Below are positions 1 through 15,480 of a stretch of 64,000 nt of DNA, in pieces. The position numbers were made by a program, and so were the translations under genes. The first letter of the stretch is position 1. Each line of letters opens with the position of its first letter. A model generated the notes under the pieces. It saw only the letters and a program-made list of their open reading frames with translations. It was not told the origin of the DNA and made no database searches. This DNA is from Pterois miles (lineage: Eukaryota > Chordata > Actinopteri > Perciformes > Scorpaenidae): positions 6,258,001-6,322,000 of the forward strand of contig CAMQGK010000001.1 of NCBI GenBank assembly GCA_947000775.1, given 5' to 3'.

Positions 1-2002
1 GATGAACCTTTATTAATCCCCGGAGGGAAATTCGGGTGTCTTAGCAGCATCAACAACAGTACAGATAAATACAGTACAGTAAAATGTAAAAGAGAAGGTG
101 CAGTGAATGAAATAAGGTGCAATGAAGAAAATTGACAATAAAATAAATAACAGTAACGGTAATAAGTAAAGTGCAGCAGGTGGTGAGTATTGTATATGCA
201 CAGCATATGTACATGTAGTTATATAATTATATGTAATTATATACATTTGGAATAAATACGGAGCAGATGATCAGAGTCACATGGGGGTCAGACCTTGGTT
301 ATGGAGCCTGATGGCCACCAGAAGAAAGGACTGACCCAGACGGTTTGTAGTGTGCCGAGGGGGGATCAGTCTCTGGCTGAATGTGCTCCTCATCTGGACC
401 AGTTGGTCAAAGAGGGGATGGGAGGGGTTCTTCAGAATAGACTCCAGCTTCCTCCTGGTCCTCCCCTCTGCCACCACTTCCAGACTGTCCAGCTCACATC
501 CAACCACAGACCCAGCCCTCCTCACCAGTTTGTTCAGTTTGGTGGCATCTCTGGTGCTGATGCCACCCCCCCAACATACCACGGCAAAGAACAGGAAGCT
601 GGCTACTACAGACTGGTAAAACATCTGAAGTAGCCTGTTGCACACGTTGAAGGTCCTCAGCCTTCTCAGGAAGAATAGTTTGCTCTGTCCCTTCCTGTAG
701 AGGGCCTCGGAGTTGTTGGACCAGTCCAGTTTATTGTTTAAGTGAACTCCCAGGAACTTGTAGTTGTCCACTACCTCCACCTCCTCCCCACGGATGGTGA
801 TGGGAGTAGGGGAGCTCTTCCTCCTCTTCTGGAAATCCACCACCAGCTCTTTGGTCTTACCAATATTGAGCTGTAGGTGGTTGATGTCGCACCACCTTAC
901 GAAGTTCTCCACAAGGGTCCTGTACTCCTCCTCGTTGTCATCTGTGATGCAGCCGACGATGGAGGAGTCATCAGAGAACTTCTGCAGGTGGCATGTTCCG
1001 GAGTTGGAGCAGAAGTCGGAGGTGTAGATGGTGAACAGGAACGGTGACAGCACAGTTCCCTGGGGAGCACCGGTGTTGCTCACCAGCACGTCAGACAGGC
1101 TGCCCTGCAGTCTGACATACTGTGGTCTGCTGGTGAGGTAGTCCGTAATCCAGTCCACCAGGTCGTGGTCCACCTGCATAGCTGAGAGCTTCTCAGCTAG
1201 CCGGTGTGGTTGGACTGTATTGAATGCACTGGAGAAGTCAAAGAACATGATTGTCACTGTGCTCTGCGGCTTCTCCAGGTGCGTGTAGGCTCTGTGGAGC
1301 ATGTAGATGATGGATGTTTGCCTGGTATGCAAACTGAAGGGGGTCCAGGGAGTCACTTACCAGGGGCCTGAGGTGCTGCAGGACCAGTCTCTCCAGGATC
1401 TTCATGACGTGTGACGTCAGAGCGACTGGCCTGTAGTCCTTGAGGGTGCTAGGGAGTCCTTTCTTGGGCACTGGGACGATGCAGGAGGTCTTCCAGAGTT
1501 GTGGTACCTTCTTCAGCCTGAGAGAGAGGTTGAAGAGGTGCTGGAACGCTCCTGAAGGGAGGGGAGGGTGTTGTGGGATGAGGGGATGGAGAGGTTAGGA
1601 TAGGAGAGAGAGGAAGAAGAGGGGGAGGGGGAGAAGGGGGAGGGGGGCTCCAGAGGTGGTGGGTGGAGGCTCAGGATGTCCTGCTGGGCTGTTGGGGGCT
1701 GGATGGTCAAACCTGTTGAAGAACAGGTTTAACTGGTTTGCCTGTTCCAGCGTCCCCTCCACTGCAGGGCCTGGCTGTTTGTAGCCCGTTATCCTCCTGA
1801 AGCCTCCCCACACCTCCCTGGAGCTGCTGGCTTGTAATGTCCCCTCCAGTTTGTCCTTATAGGCGCCCTCAGCCAGCTGAAGCTCCTTCTTCAGCTCCTT
1901 CTGGACAGCCTTGGTCCCCTCTGTGTCCCTGGCCATGAAAGCCCTCTTCTTCCTGTTCAGCAGGGTTTTGATGTGCCCTGTGATCCAGGGCTTGTTGTTG
2001 GG
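1..2002 (-). mobile_element. 5'-truncated non-LTR retrotransposon (L2/CR1-like LINE)
   Basis: Read on the minus strand, this is the 3' two kilobases of a LINE. It begins in the linker between endonuclease and reverse transcriptase (peptides like NNKPWITGHIKTLLNRKKRAF near 2000). It runs through the reverse transcriptase and a C-terminal segment to a stop at 277, and ends in a short 3' UTR whose last bases are GAATTTCCCTCCGGGG then TAATAAAGG at about 1-32. That tail is typical of L2-type elements and is shared with the SINEs at 31056, 48990 and 58535. Sequence left of about 2003 is non-LINE, so the copy is 5'-truncated, as is usual for target-primed insertion. The clade is inferred from motif style; L2, Maui or Rex-like relatives are alternatives. 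Confidence 0.85.
277..1990 (-). pseudogene. Broken LINE ORF2 reverse transcriptase
   Basis: The reverse transcriptase reads in pieces. About 1238-1580 gives the early palm region (AFQHLFNLSLRLKK, then PVPKKGLPSTLKDYRPVAL). About 277-1356 gives the rest, with FFDFSSAFNTVQP, the GAPQGTVLSPFLF motif, and a catalytic box reading FSDD in place of the commoner FADD. The two pieces are in different frames, with the switch near 1320-1345, just after QFAYQ. A stop near 1595 and a purine/pyrimidine-skewed stretch at about 1560-1690 separate an upstream linker segment (about 1600-1990), where the usual KAAGPDG-like palm segment is missing. The copy therefore has a frameshift, a stop and probably an internal deletion, and cannot encode a working enzyme. 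Confidence 0.8.
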
Positions 2003-2275
2003 AAAGCAACGTACCTTTTTGGTATTTTTTCATCATTACTAGCATGATGCACCGGACTTGAGTTGCATTGTGGGTAAAATAGGCTTTGGGTTTTGACAAG
2101 GAAGAAAACATGAAATGAAAATATATATTTCTGTGCATCGATTTTAATACTTTTTATAAAACTGTCCATCATGACTGTTATTGAAAGAGCTAAAGATGTT
2201 TATTACAGGTTTGATCTGCAGTTCCAGTTTGTGGTTGAAGTTTTCAAAGCAGTGATTCAGTGTTTGTCTCTTCAG

Positions 2276-2816
2276 GTATGACTTGGCACAGAATAACTCC
2301 ATCCGTGAGATCGAGGCGGTGCGAGCTCACGTCTCCCACCTGCGAGAGGGCGTCCTGCGGCACTGTGTGATGGGGGATCTGAGCTTCAGGCCCAAAGCCG
2401 AGCTGCAGAGCCTCCTCACTCACCTGGACCAGGTGGACACAGCCAAGAACCCATGCATCAGAGAGGCTCGCCGCCGCGCCGTGGTGGAGGTCCAAGCCAT
2501 CATCACCTTCCTGGACCTCCGCGAGGCTCTGGCCCGCCGCCAGCCGGGCCCCAGCGAGCACCCGTCGCACCGGGCTGTGTGGCTGGTCCTGGGGAGCCTC
2601 TCGGACCTCCAGGCCCAAGCGCTGGGCTTCGACGGCAAGCGGGTCGACAAGAGCTACATGATGCTGGAGGAGCTGCTGACCAAACAGCTGCTGACGCTGG
2701 ACGCCGTGGACCCGCAGGGCGACGAGACCACCAAGATGGCGCGGAAGCAGGCGGTGAAGTTTGCCCAGAACATTCTCAACTACCTGGACATGAAGACGGA
2801 CGAGTGGGAGTATTGA
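2276..2816 (+). CDS. BAG5: BAG5, 3'-terminal coding exon (partial gene)
   Basis: This exon encodes the last 179 residues of BAG family molecular chaperone regulator 5, starting YDLAQN and ending in the family-typical DEWEY before a TGA at 2814-2816. BAG5 is a cytosolic co-chaperone built of repeated BAG domains that bind the Hsp70 nucleotide-binding domain and modulate substrate release. Two BAG repeats are visible. The first spans about residues 8-85 (FRPKAELQSLL, KNPCIREARRRAV, ITFLDLREAL). The second spans about 98-177 (LEELLTKQLLTLDAVDPQG, ARKQAVKFAQNIL). The exon opens after a good acceptor (pyrimidine-rich run, then CAG at 2273-2275) with one base completing a split codon. Upstream coding lies outside the window. 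GC content is clearly higher than in the flanks. Identity is very likely by its close match to remembered BAG5 C-termini. Confidence 0.93.
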
Positions 2817-2904
2817 TTCATTTAAAAACTTCAGATGGGACGCCGCTGCAGGAACGAAAGGAGCTGATAATGTGTGTAAATAAAAAAAAAAAAAAAAAAA
2901 AAAA
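2817..2904 (+). promoter_or_regulatory. BAG5 3' UTR start with candidate polyadenylation signal
   Basis: An AATAAA hexamer lies at 2879-2884, about 63 bases after the BAG5 stop, and runs straight into an A tract of about 23. This may be the polyadenylation signal. The adjacent genomic A tract would also cause internal priming in cDNA libraries, so transcript ends mapped here need care. Confidence 0.45.
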
Positions 2905-3093
2905 CTTGTACGTTATCATTCCACGGGCTGTAAATACTGACTCACATCCCCAGAATGCACTGCAGCAGCGCTTTTCTTTCATCTGTTCATGGTAGTTGTG
3001 GCCGACCCTGCTGAGAAGAACACAGAACTCCTTTTGTGAAACACACTTTGGATTTATTTTGTGCTTTTTGAACATTTTCTTTTTCAATCTCCC

Positions 3094-3098
3094 GTGTG

Positions 3099-3131
<33 letters not shown>
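3094..3131. repeat. (TG)n microsatellite
   Basis: A run of GT dinucleotides with one GC interruption, in the BAG5 3' flank. Confidence 0.95.
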
Positions 3132-3204
3132 TAGTTACAGTGGTTGTTTCCTCCAGACTGTACTTGATATCGATAAAGTGTGATGGATTGCTTCGCAGTG
3201 GCCT

Positions 3205-3300
3205 CCCCGTCTGGCCTGATTAATCTGGGATGCTAATGAAGGCAGCCTATGCATATGTTAAATACAGTGACCTAATTAGAGCCGTCCTGATTGTGACACC
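3205..3300. promoter_or_regulatory. Candidate conserved non-coding element (homeobox/POU-site cluster)
   Basis: Within about 90 bases there is CTGATTAATCTGG, then GATGCTAATGA, then CTATGCATATG (an octamer-like POU site), then CCTAATTAG. This gives four homeodomain/POU core motifs with balanced base composition in otherwise repeat-rich, low-complexity DNA. Such density is typical of vertebrate developmental CNEs. Conservation cannot be measured from one sequence. Confidence 0.4.
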
Positions 3301-5548
3301 TGTTGGTGATTGGTGATCTGATTGCAGCCGCGGGGGGGGGGGGGCATTGCTGTAGAGATTGACAGGAAAGGCTTCAATTGGCTCATGTGGTCCAGGCCCA
3401 CTTTTTCTTCTTTACTTTCATCAGCGCACAGCTGGTTCTGTCTGTTATTACCGTCAGTACATCAACGTAAAGACACGGGAAAAGACCGCAGTAAATCAAG
3501 ATGAGCTTTATTCTTGTGACTCAGTCAGTAGTTTTCTTGTGTCGGCTATGTGAGGACATGTGGACGTCCATGGTGCCAGTCCAACCACACATAGTTGGAT
3601 GTTGGGAATTTCTGTATAGTAAATTAGGGCTGTACCCAAATCCGAATTTATTGATTTGACTCAAATTTGGCTGTTCAATACGAAGATTCGACTATTCGTT
3701 CTTTATTTGGCAATCAGAAAATCCATTGGCCAGAGTTTCAGTGATGTTTTTCACAACATTAACATTCAGACAGTCAAATGCGGTCTGCTGCAGTTTCATA
3801 ATGAACTGAAAATATATTTACAGGGATTACTAGCACATCTGTTCAAATTGTATCTTAAAGAGAGATTTGTCAAGTATTTAAGCCAGTGTGATCGGTTGGT
3901 ACCGATGGATTCATCAGTTTTTCTAGTTTCATATGATACCAGTATCGTCACTAGCTTTAAAGAAATTTGTATTAGTTTTGACATCCCTAACATGAGCGTT
4001 CCTATTCTACGTAAACCAACAATCTACGTCAGCATTCCTGTCTACCTCTACACGAACGCCACCACCTCCGTGGCTCTACTGACGATTTTGGGCGTCAAAA
4101 AATATCGAATTTCTAGAGCGCTTTTTCTTTTTGCTGCAGTTTCATCTTGAAATCAAATTTGGTCTGATTGTATTTGGCAAGGCAGATGGTGTGAATGAAT
4201 GTTAAATTTAACCTGCAGTGAAAGATTTGGGGGCATTTTAGAAGCAGCATCAAAAGGTGAATTATTAGGAGCAGAGCCAAGGCGTTTCCACAAACATCCA
4301 GCTGGTATCGAAGCCAGGCGATCTGTGTTTAAACAGCTGGGAACATCATTGACGTAAGGTCACTCTCCACTCCTGCCTGACCCTGATTATCTCTGTCTCT
4401 GGTAGCGCTCCAAATTCACACCACTGTTGTGGCGAATGCCCGGAAAATCCTGCAAACCGCAGCTGTCGTTGGCACGCAGTCAAATGATGGCGGAGATGCA
4501 GATAAAGTTAGCAGGAAACTAAGAATCTGTGTCGGGGCGAGGCTGTTTGAGAAGATAAAAGTACCTTCCCCCTCGCTGCTTGTGTAGCTGTTAGTCTGTA
4601 AAATGTTTGTTGTGACTTTGTATGATCGCGCTAGGCTATAAATGGATCAGGTTTTTAAAATTCAGAGATAGAAGAGGCAAAATTCTTGCTGCTGCTTTTT
4701 GTTTCCACCCACTGCTTTCTACTGTGACTGTGAGAGGTCCCCAGGGAGAGGAAGAGGAAGAGGAAGGGAGGGGATGAGGCGGCGATATCTTCTGGATTGA
4801 CACATCAAGGCTGAAGCTCACAGGCCTGACAGTCGGTCCTGTGCAGTAGACAGCACTGACGGTGATCGCAGTCGACAGAGCCTTCTAGAAACTTCTCGAA
4901 GCTGCTGCTCGAGAAACGCTGGGAGGGGAGGGACTGGAAGAGAAAGTCCAAAATCTCCGTGCCTTTATTTTCACCCTTCCCTGTGAGCCGGTTTGTGTAA
5001 AAGCAGCCTTGTAGTGAATAACGACGCAAGCAGCTGCTCACTGTTGATGTGTATCGACGCTAAAGCACTGAACGTGTCGGTGGAGAGCACCTTGGCCATT
5101 ATCGCCGCTAGAAATTTGCACTACTCGATGCTCTTTTGAATCAGTATTTGTCCCCTGATAATAAACACTAAAGGTGGAGGTGTGCCGGTTGGTAACACAG
5201 AATGATAACGCTCCTTTGCAGCAGGCAATAAAATGAGTCACATCGTGCTTTCACACTGCAAACAGCCTCGCTGATGGGGCCGATCTGTGGCTTCGAAAAC
5301 AATTTGGCAACAAGAGCCCAAACACTAAATAACAAAACAAAAATAATTAGCTGACTAAATTACTTCACAGCTTCTTGCTGACCTCTAAAAAAATGATCCT
5401 TGAAGATTTTGGCCTTGGCCTCATTTAGGAGCTGTTCAAGAGCATTCAATCATATCAAATGATCTTCAGCAGTTTGACCCAGTTATCATGGAAATGTAGA
5501 TGTTCATGTTGGCATTTTTTAAAGCGACTATAATCAATATTTTTTTTA
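3301..5548. other. Intergenic stretch, no gene seen
   Basis: No exon or gene can be supported. From about 3625 to 4180 the sequence begins GGGCTGTACCCAAAT and carries ATTCGA-type motifs, like a degenerate DNA-transposon-derived repeat. Around 3895-3965 there is a fragment (inverted) of the same element that is near-complete at 5549-6248. The remainder, about 4200-5548, looks like unique intergenic DNA with only short open frames. Confidence 0.5.
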
Positions 5549-6248
5549 GGGCTGTCAATCAATTAAAATAGTTAATCTTGATTAATCTTTATTAATCGTA
5601 TATTTTTTATCAGTTAAATGTACCTTAAAGGGAAATTTGAAGTATTTAATAGTCTTATCAACATGGGAATAGGCAATTATTTTGCTTAATGCAAATGTAT
5701 GTATATATTTATTATCGGAAATCAATTAATAACACAAAACAATGACAGATATTGTCCATTGTCCAATCTGCTCGAGTCATAACATGGCAAACTGCAGCCC
5801 AACAGGCAACAACAGCTGTCAGTGTGTCAGAGTGCTGACTTGACTAGGACTTGATCCAGACTGACTGGGACTATCATAAAGTGGGCATGTCTGTAAAGGG
5901 GAGACTGGTGGGGACCCAGAGAACCCATTTACATTCACACATCTGGAGGTCAGAGGTCAAGAGACCCCTTTGAAAATGGCCAGGTCAGTTTTTCCTCACC
6001 AAAATTTAGCGCAAGTTTGGAGCGTTATTTCACACTTTCACAACAAGCTAGTTCGACATGGTTGACACCGATGGAGGTGTCAACCATGGTTGGTGTCAGG
6101 TTTTCTAGACTCAGCATCTTCAACCTAGCTTTATAACTGAGTCCACTACAACCTTAAACTTGCAAGTTGCATTAGCGAAATTAGAAATTGAAGAAATTTG
6201 TAGCATGAAAACGAGTTTGTGTTATTATCACATTAACTTTGACAGCCC
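5549..6248. mobile_element. Non-autonomous DNA element with GGGCTGTCAA terminal inverted repeats
   Basis: The left end GGGCTGTCAA (5549-5558) is matched perfectly by its reverse complement TTGACAGCCC at 6239-6248, giving a 700-bp element with no coding capacity. AATATTTTT occurs just outside both ends (from 5536 and from 6250) and may include the target duplication. The subterminal region is rich in TTAATC/GATTAA motifs. Diverged pieces of the same family appear near 3895-3965, 20288-20331, 20606-20990, 24070-24165, 42035-42400 and 45118-45200. The hAT superfamily is a reasonable guess from the general form. Confidence 0.75.
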
Positions 6249-10039
<3,791 letters not shown>

Positions 10040-10215
10040 TATTTTGACAGGGCCAGGCTAACCGTTTCCCCCGATTCCAGTCTTTATGCTAAGCTAAGTT
10101 AGCCTGCTGCTAATAGTAGCTTCATTTTTAGCATACAGATAGTTGAGTGTGGTGTCTATCTTCTCATCTAATTCTCAAGAACGTGAATAGCATATTTCCA
10201 AAACTGTCAAATATT
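10040..10215 (+). repeat. Dispersed fish repeat, GCTAAGCTA family, copy 1
   Basis: The marker phrases are ACAGGGCCAGGCTAACCG, CCAGTCTTTATGCTAAGC and CTATCTTCTCATCTAATTCT. The same ordered phrases recur at 29346-29425, 31430-31580 and, inverted, 32675-32830. This shows a dispersed non-coding family in this genome, probably derived from a non-autonomous DNA transposon. Confidence 0.7.
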
Positions 10216-12430
10216 CTATTAGATTATAATGTTGTAACTAGCTTGTTTGGTACAACCAGTTTTCACGACCGAGTCCTCCGTGACATTCAGGCATACTTAC
10301 AACTGGTGCAACCTCCCGCTCGATCCAGCGACCGATCATAGAACATAAAGATGGAGGTTGGTTGTTTAGATGTGGTAATATGAAAGAAGTAGAAATTATA
10401 TTAGAAGGCAAAACTGATGATTTATGATGTTAGAAATCCACTAGGAGGGAAAAGATCTTCCTTATTGAGCTTTAGCAAAAAGTTCTTTTTTTAAGCGCAC
10501 TTTTGTATGTTCCTTAGTCACTGTTGGTTATTACTGCTTTGCCTTTTCTTTCTGCAAATGACAGGAATAACGTGTTCTGTGATGAAGGAAAAAGGCTATT
10601 GCAATTTTTATTTTCCAAATATGTTTTCTTAAGTCGCCTTTAACTGCATTGATTGTGACAGGCTTTTGCTGTTTTTCCTCCGAGACGCGCTTGTACAAAA
10701 AGCACACTGAGACTGGAAAAAAAAAAAACAAACAAAAAAAAAAACAAGTGGTGTGAATGCTCCATGGATGGTTGTGTTCTCAATTTGTATTCCCACTGCA
10801 AAATAAAGACAGTTTGTCTTGGTCAGTGTTATGCGAATGTTTGTTTTTAACTTGAAGACCTGACGTTTCTTGTAAAAGTCGATCACAGACTTTTAAAATG
10901 CCAAGTCAGGGTTATTTTGAGAAACCATACAGCTGGATAAAAGATGTTTCATGCACCACAAACTCGCTCTCTGCTGTAAGAGGGGCATTAAAATTTCAGC
11001 TCATCCAGAGCAGGAGGATGGAGGGGTGGGATGGGGGTTCAGTGTCTCTCGCTCAAGGGCACTTTGACCAGACGTACGTCTGCTGCAGGAATCAAACCTG
11101 TGATCTCACAGTTACACAACATCATCTTAATAAAGATTTTATCGGTGACTGAGTGATTTCAGTCAGTTTACTCATCAAGCATTGACTCAAAGACCATGTT
11201 AAACAAATTTCTAGGAACTGGTTAAAACCTACAAGTCCATCAATTCAAAAATGGAAGGAAACAACACAGGAAACTGCAGAAATGGAGAGACAGAATGCAA
11301 AAGCTGTTGTCAAATTGGTTGAGACATAAGACTTACTGTCGAAAATCACCCAGAATAAATAGTTAGAAATGAGGAATTAAAGTACAAAAGAAACGGATAA
11401 AGTAGATTAAATGTGCAGCTGATAATTAAGATATGAACTTAATCACACTTGACTTAAGAAAATGACTTATAACTGGGCTGAGGCAGATCTTGGGTAAACA
11501 AATAAATATTGGATACAAATACAATATTTGATTTTTTTTTTTATTTTGCTTTGTGTGTGCTTAAAATATGTATGCATGTGTGTGAGTATGGATGTACACA
11601 TGATTAGTATGCATCGTATACATATATGAACTATGTGTATGTGTGTATGTATGTATATACTGTATATGTAGGCTTTTCCTCCTTTTTCCTCAGTTATCCA
11701 TTTACTTTTATCTCCAGAACAAGTGCAGCATGTTAACATCCAAAAGAGCTGAAATATTCAAATACTGCTTATACCTGAAGCCCCCCCCACCCCACTGATC
11801 AGTTTTATATTAGATCATTACATTATATTTACTCGTGTGACTCATTTTTCATGCAAAAGTGCTGATTAATTGTTTCAGCTGAACTTTTAGTGCAGTAAAA
11901 AGTATAATATTACTGCTTAAATACAGTAAGTGACCTGAAAAGTACTTGACAGTAAACTTAACTTCTACTTATGTAGAGTACTTGAGTAATGGGACTTCCT
12001 TGTAAAATAAAGGTAAAATAATTCAAATCTTCACATCTGAAAACAATGAAATGTTTTTGCATGAAAAAAATACAAAAAATATTTGCAAATAAATAAGTTC
12101 TACTTGTACATTTACATATATTTTGAGTGCAATTTTAGTTTGTAAAGTAACTAACGCAGTAAAATACATACAGTGCAGTAGAAAGTACAGTATTTATTTA
12201 AGTGTCATTAGAATACACAACTACAAGTATCTCAAACTCTCATCAGCAAGTAGAGAACAAAAGAAGAAAGCATTTCAAAATAAAAGTTCAAAAAAGTAAA
12301 AAAAGACACACCTACTGTATCGCTGCCAGCCCTTGAGTGTTGATGTGACCGTGACCTCTGACCTTCCTGTAGCTGCAGAGAGGAGAGAGGAGCGTCAGCA
12401 TCACGTGGGACGTCCCTGTTTCGCGTGCAG
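10216..12430. other. Intergenic stretch, no gene seen
   Basis: This has A-rich runs (10718-10744), a SINE-like fragment near 11045-11105 (GCAGGAATCAAACCTGTG, a degenerate inverted B-box region), AT/GT-rich tracts at 11560-11670, and AAGTACTT-type repeat sequence at about 11880-12230. Nothing coding is supported. Confidence 0.45.
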
Positions 12431-12445
12431 CCACCAGAGGGCGCC
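12431..12445 (+). promoter_or_regulatory. CTCF-like site, full core match
   Basis: CCACCAGAGGGCGCC matches the remembered CTCF consensus CCASYAGRKGGCRSY at all 15 positions. It lies in a short GC-rich island (about 12340-12560) within AT-rich intergenic DNA. Occupancy is an inference. Confidence 0.5.
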
Positions 12446-12949
12446 GCGTGCTCGGCCCTGCGGGCGGCAGCAGGGGGGCGTCTACATGGACCGAAGGCCT
12501 CTGGGCGAGGCTCCACACAGACAGCGTTGGTGACAGCAGACAGCGGCGTGTTATCGCTCTGTGTTGCCGATTATATAATCGGTGACATGGAGGCGATAAA
12601 CACTGCAGCATGCATCACCATGGCAACGTCAGTACCACCGAGGCTGTGGTGACCTACAGGCAGCAGCAGCTTTAATGAAGCTTTTACTGTGCTGGAATCT
12701 AACTCAGGACTGTATGTGATGAAAACCAGGTTTCTCCAGATGTGCTGATGTTGAATGTTTGTGATAAACTGAAGGATGAAGTACAAAAGTATTAGCATCA
12801 AAATAGACTTAATCATCATGCAGAATGGCCCATTTCAGAATATATATTATTATTGTATTATAATTATTAATGGATTAATGTGTTCATCACTTTAATAATG
12901 CAGCTGATAAGAGTGGAGCTCATTTTAATTACTTTGCATACTGCAAGTA

Positions 12950-13110
12950 CCTAAAGAAGTTGTAGTTTTATTGCCTAAATCTAAACAAGTTGTATTATTA
13001 TTGTCTAAACCTAAGTTTTTGTGGCCTGAACCTAAAGAAGTTGTATTTTATTCCAACAGTTGTATTTTTACCGCCTAAACCTGAATGTTGTAGTTTTTTT
13101 TTGTCTAAAC
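12950..13110. repeat. Degenerate tandem repeat (unit about 35 bp)
   Basis: Four to five diverged units share the words GTTGTA(G/T)TTTTATT and GCCTAAACCTAAA. This looks like an old, decayed minisatellite. Confidence 0.6.
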
Positions 13111-13283
13111 TTGAGCATTTCATTCAGTTTTACATGTTAGAACGTGTTGATTTTAAGTTTTACTTTCACTTTTACCACATACTGTAGGTATACCACATAC
13201 TTTAGTAGGCCCCTAATGACCCACATCTATGGTGTTTATAGTTCCAGATAACACCTATTTAATGGCCTGATAACAGTCAAATC

Positions 13284-13651
13284 AGGGCTGCGGTGCACGG
13301 TGGTGCAGTGGTTAGCGCTGTTGCCTCAGAGCAAGAGGGTCGCAGGTTCGAATCCGGCTTGGGACTCTTCTGTGTGGAGTTTGCATGTTCTCCCTGTGTT
13401 AGCGTGGGTTTTCTCCAGGTTCTCCGGCTTCCTCCCACAGTCTAAAGACATGCAGGTTAACTGATGACTCTAAATTGCCCATAGGTGTGAATGTGAGCGT
13501 GAATGGTTGTCTGTCTATATGTTGTCTGTCTCTATGTGCCCTGTGATGGACTGGAGACCTGTCCAGGCTGAACCCCGCCTTCGCCCAATGCCAGCTGGGA
13601 TCGGCTCCAGCCCCCCCGCGACCCCTAACAGGAAAAGCAGTTGATGATGGC
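13284..13651 (+). mobile_element. tRNA-headed SINE with (ATGG)-type tail, copy A
   Basis: The head has a Pol III A box (GTGGTGCAGTGGTTAGCGC) and B box (GGTTCGAATCC), followed by the TTTGCATGTTCTCCC body common in fish genomes and a tail of the CAGTTGATGATGG kind. It is bounded by target duplications GATAACAGTCAAATC (13269-13283) and GATAGCAGTCAAATC (13652-13666), which differ at one base. The tail type suggests mobilisation by an RTE-like LINE, which is an inference from remembered fish families. Confidence 0.88.
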
Positions 13652-15480
13652 GATAGCAGTCAAATCGGGTGCTAGTGGGGAAGAAGTATTGTTGGATAAT
13701 CTACAGAGAATGAAAATACTCAAGTAAAGTACAAGTACCTTTAAATTGTAGTAAAGTAAAGTATAAATGTAATTGGTCACATTCCACCACTGGAAAGGCA
13801 GGAACCCAGAAGAACCAGTGTAACATAGGCAACTACAACTGTTGTCTCAAGATCAGAATCAAAGCACAACATTTTATTTATATTTCCTGTCTGTTTCCAT
13901 CTGTTAAATGTCACAACAAAACCTTTTAATGACCTGAGAGAGAGTCAGACAGCTGGGCTGAAGAGCAGCAGGAGGAGGAAACAGGGATAAACATGCAAAG
14001 ATGGAGGGAGGGCGCTGTGTTTACTGTGTGTTCAGGGTTATGTCATGAGGAACATAACATCCAGGATGGACCGAGACTGAGAAATGGATAAATCACAAGA
14101 TGTGTGAGACGCTCTGAGCTGTACGAGAATGTGGTGCAGAGCCTGAAGATGAATACTATTAATAATCTGAGTGTATGTCTGCTTTATTCGGTGTAAAAAT
14201 AGTCACACAGAGGAGTGATTTTGAACAGAGGGATGCAGAGAGCGCCGGGGGTCGAAGCAGAGATGAAGGGAGGACAGTGTGCAGTCAGATGTGTGGAGGG
14301 TTATGTCATTATGTCAGGCAGTATGCAGCAGGGTCCCTGGCGCTGTCAGCTGTGCAGCGGTGCAGAAACAGAGGAGGACCAGTGTTATGTAATATTCCCA
14401 CAGCCTCTTTACTGGGTGAGAAAAGCCTGCATCGATTAGCGTAAGCTGCCATGACTGCAGGGCTGAGGTTGTGAAAATAAAACAGTTTCTAATATGTTTG
14501 ACCTGTGTGGCAGAAACAAGGAGCAGCAGCAGGCGGGGGATTGATTCAATGGGTTTGACATTGGTTTGGGGTTAACACAACCCTGTTATCATTCACTGAC
14601 TAACTGAGTAATCAGCACCATTGGTTGGCTAATAAATGCACCACATCTCCGCAGATGAGGTCACAAAGTTGTTTCTGATGTTCTGTATTATTATAAATAT
14701 TTTCACAATAAAGCACTGAAGCAGACTGTGTGATCGTCTGTGTACAAAACCACATGATTTTAGTCAACTTCTGAATGAATCGCAAGCTCATACTTTCGTT
14801 TACGACTTCCACGTCGTGCTAGTCATCTATCGTGGTTCATTGCATAAAAACACAAAATTCAAACAATCAGGAAATGATTTTATTTTGATTCATAAAAATA
14901 AATCTTGGAATTAGTAGTTGTAATTATGTATTATAAGCTGCTTCGAGGCAGGTTCATATTTGATCAGACTCAGCGAGTGATTGACAGCTGCTCAGAGACG
15001 ACAGACTTTGCTCTGATTGGTTGTTTTCCTCTTAGCAGCTCAAGAGGTTTTTGAGTAATGACATCAAAACCAAAAAAATGTTTCAACTGCCCCCGGTCTC
15101 CCCTTTTCATTGATCCTATTTGCTTTTAGGCTGTTGTTCTCTTGGTGTTTTAACAGGATGGCGTTTTTGTTTTCAGTTGTTTTATCATGTAGCACTTTGG
15201 GATTTGTTTACAAACAAATAAATTAAATTTATTATACCACATCCTTAAATGTAAATTCACAGAAACAAAACCTTTGTTTATTATATTTTAAATACTGCAG
15301 TTTGTTGTACTACAATGATTGAGTTAGGACTCTTTGAATTGTCCTTAAATGTATAGTTTTTATTTATCTTTATTCATTTATTTTCCTCTTGTAATGTGTT
15401 TATTTGTTATATGCATTGTTTCTGAGTAGCTGTAATGTTGCTTTAATGAAACGGCAGCAGTGTGGAGGGGAGGAGACTAG
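13652..15480. other. Intergenic stretch, no gene seen
   Basis: This has AAGTAAAGTACAAGTACC-type repeat sequence ending CATTCCACCACTGG at about 13720-13795. It is otherwise apparently unique DNA, with no frame worth calling. Confidence 0.45.

Noticed and set aside
295..1027. Plus-strand frames opposite the LINE
   Set aside because: Shadows of the reverse transcriptase on the minus strand.
3656..4150. 164-codon plus-strand frame
   Set aside because: Falls in degenerate repeat sequence, and the peptide has no recognisable domain.
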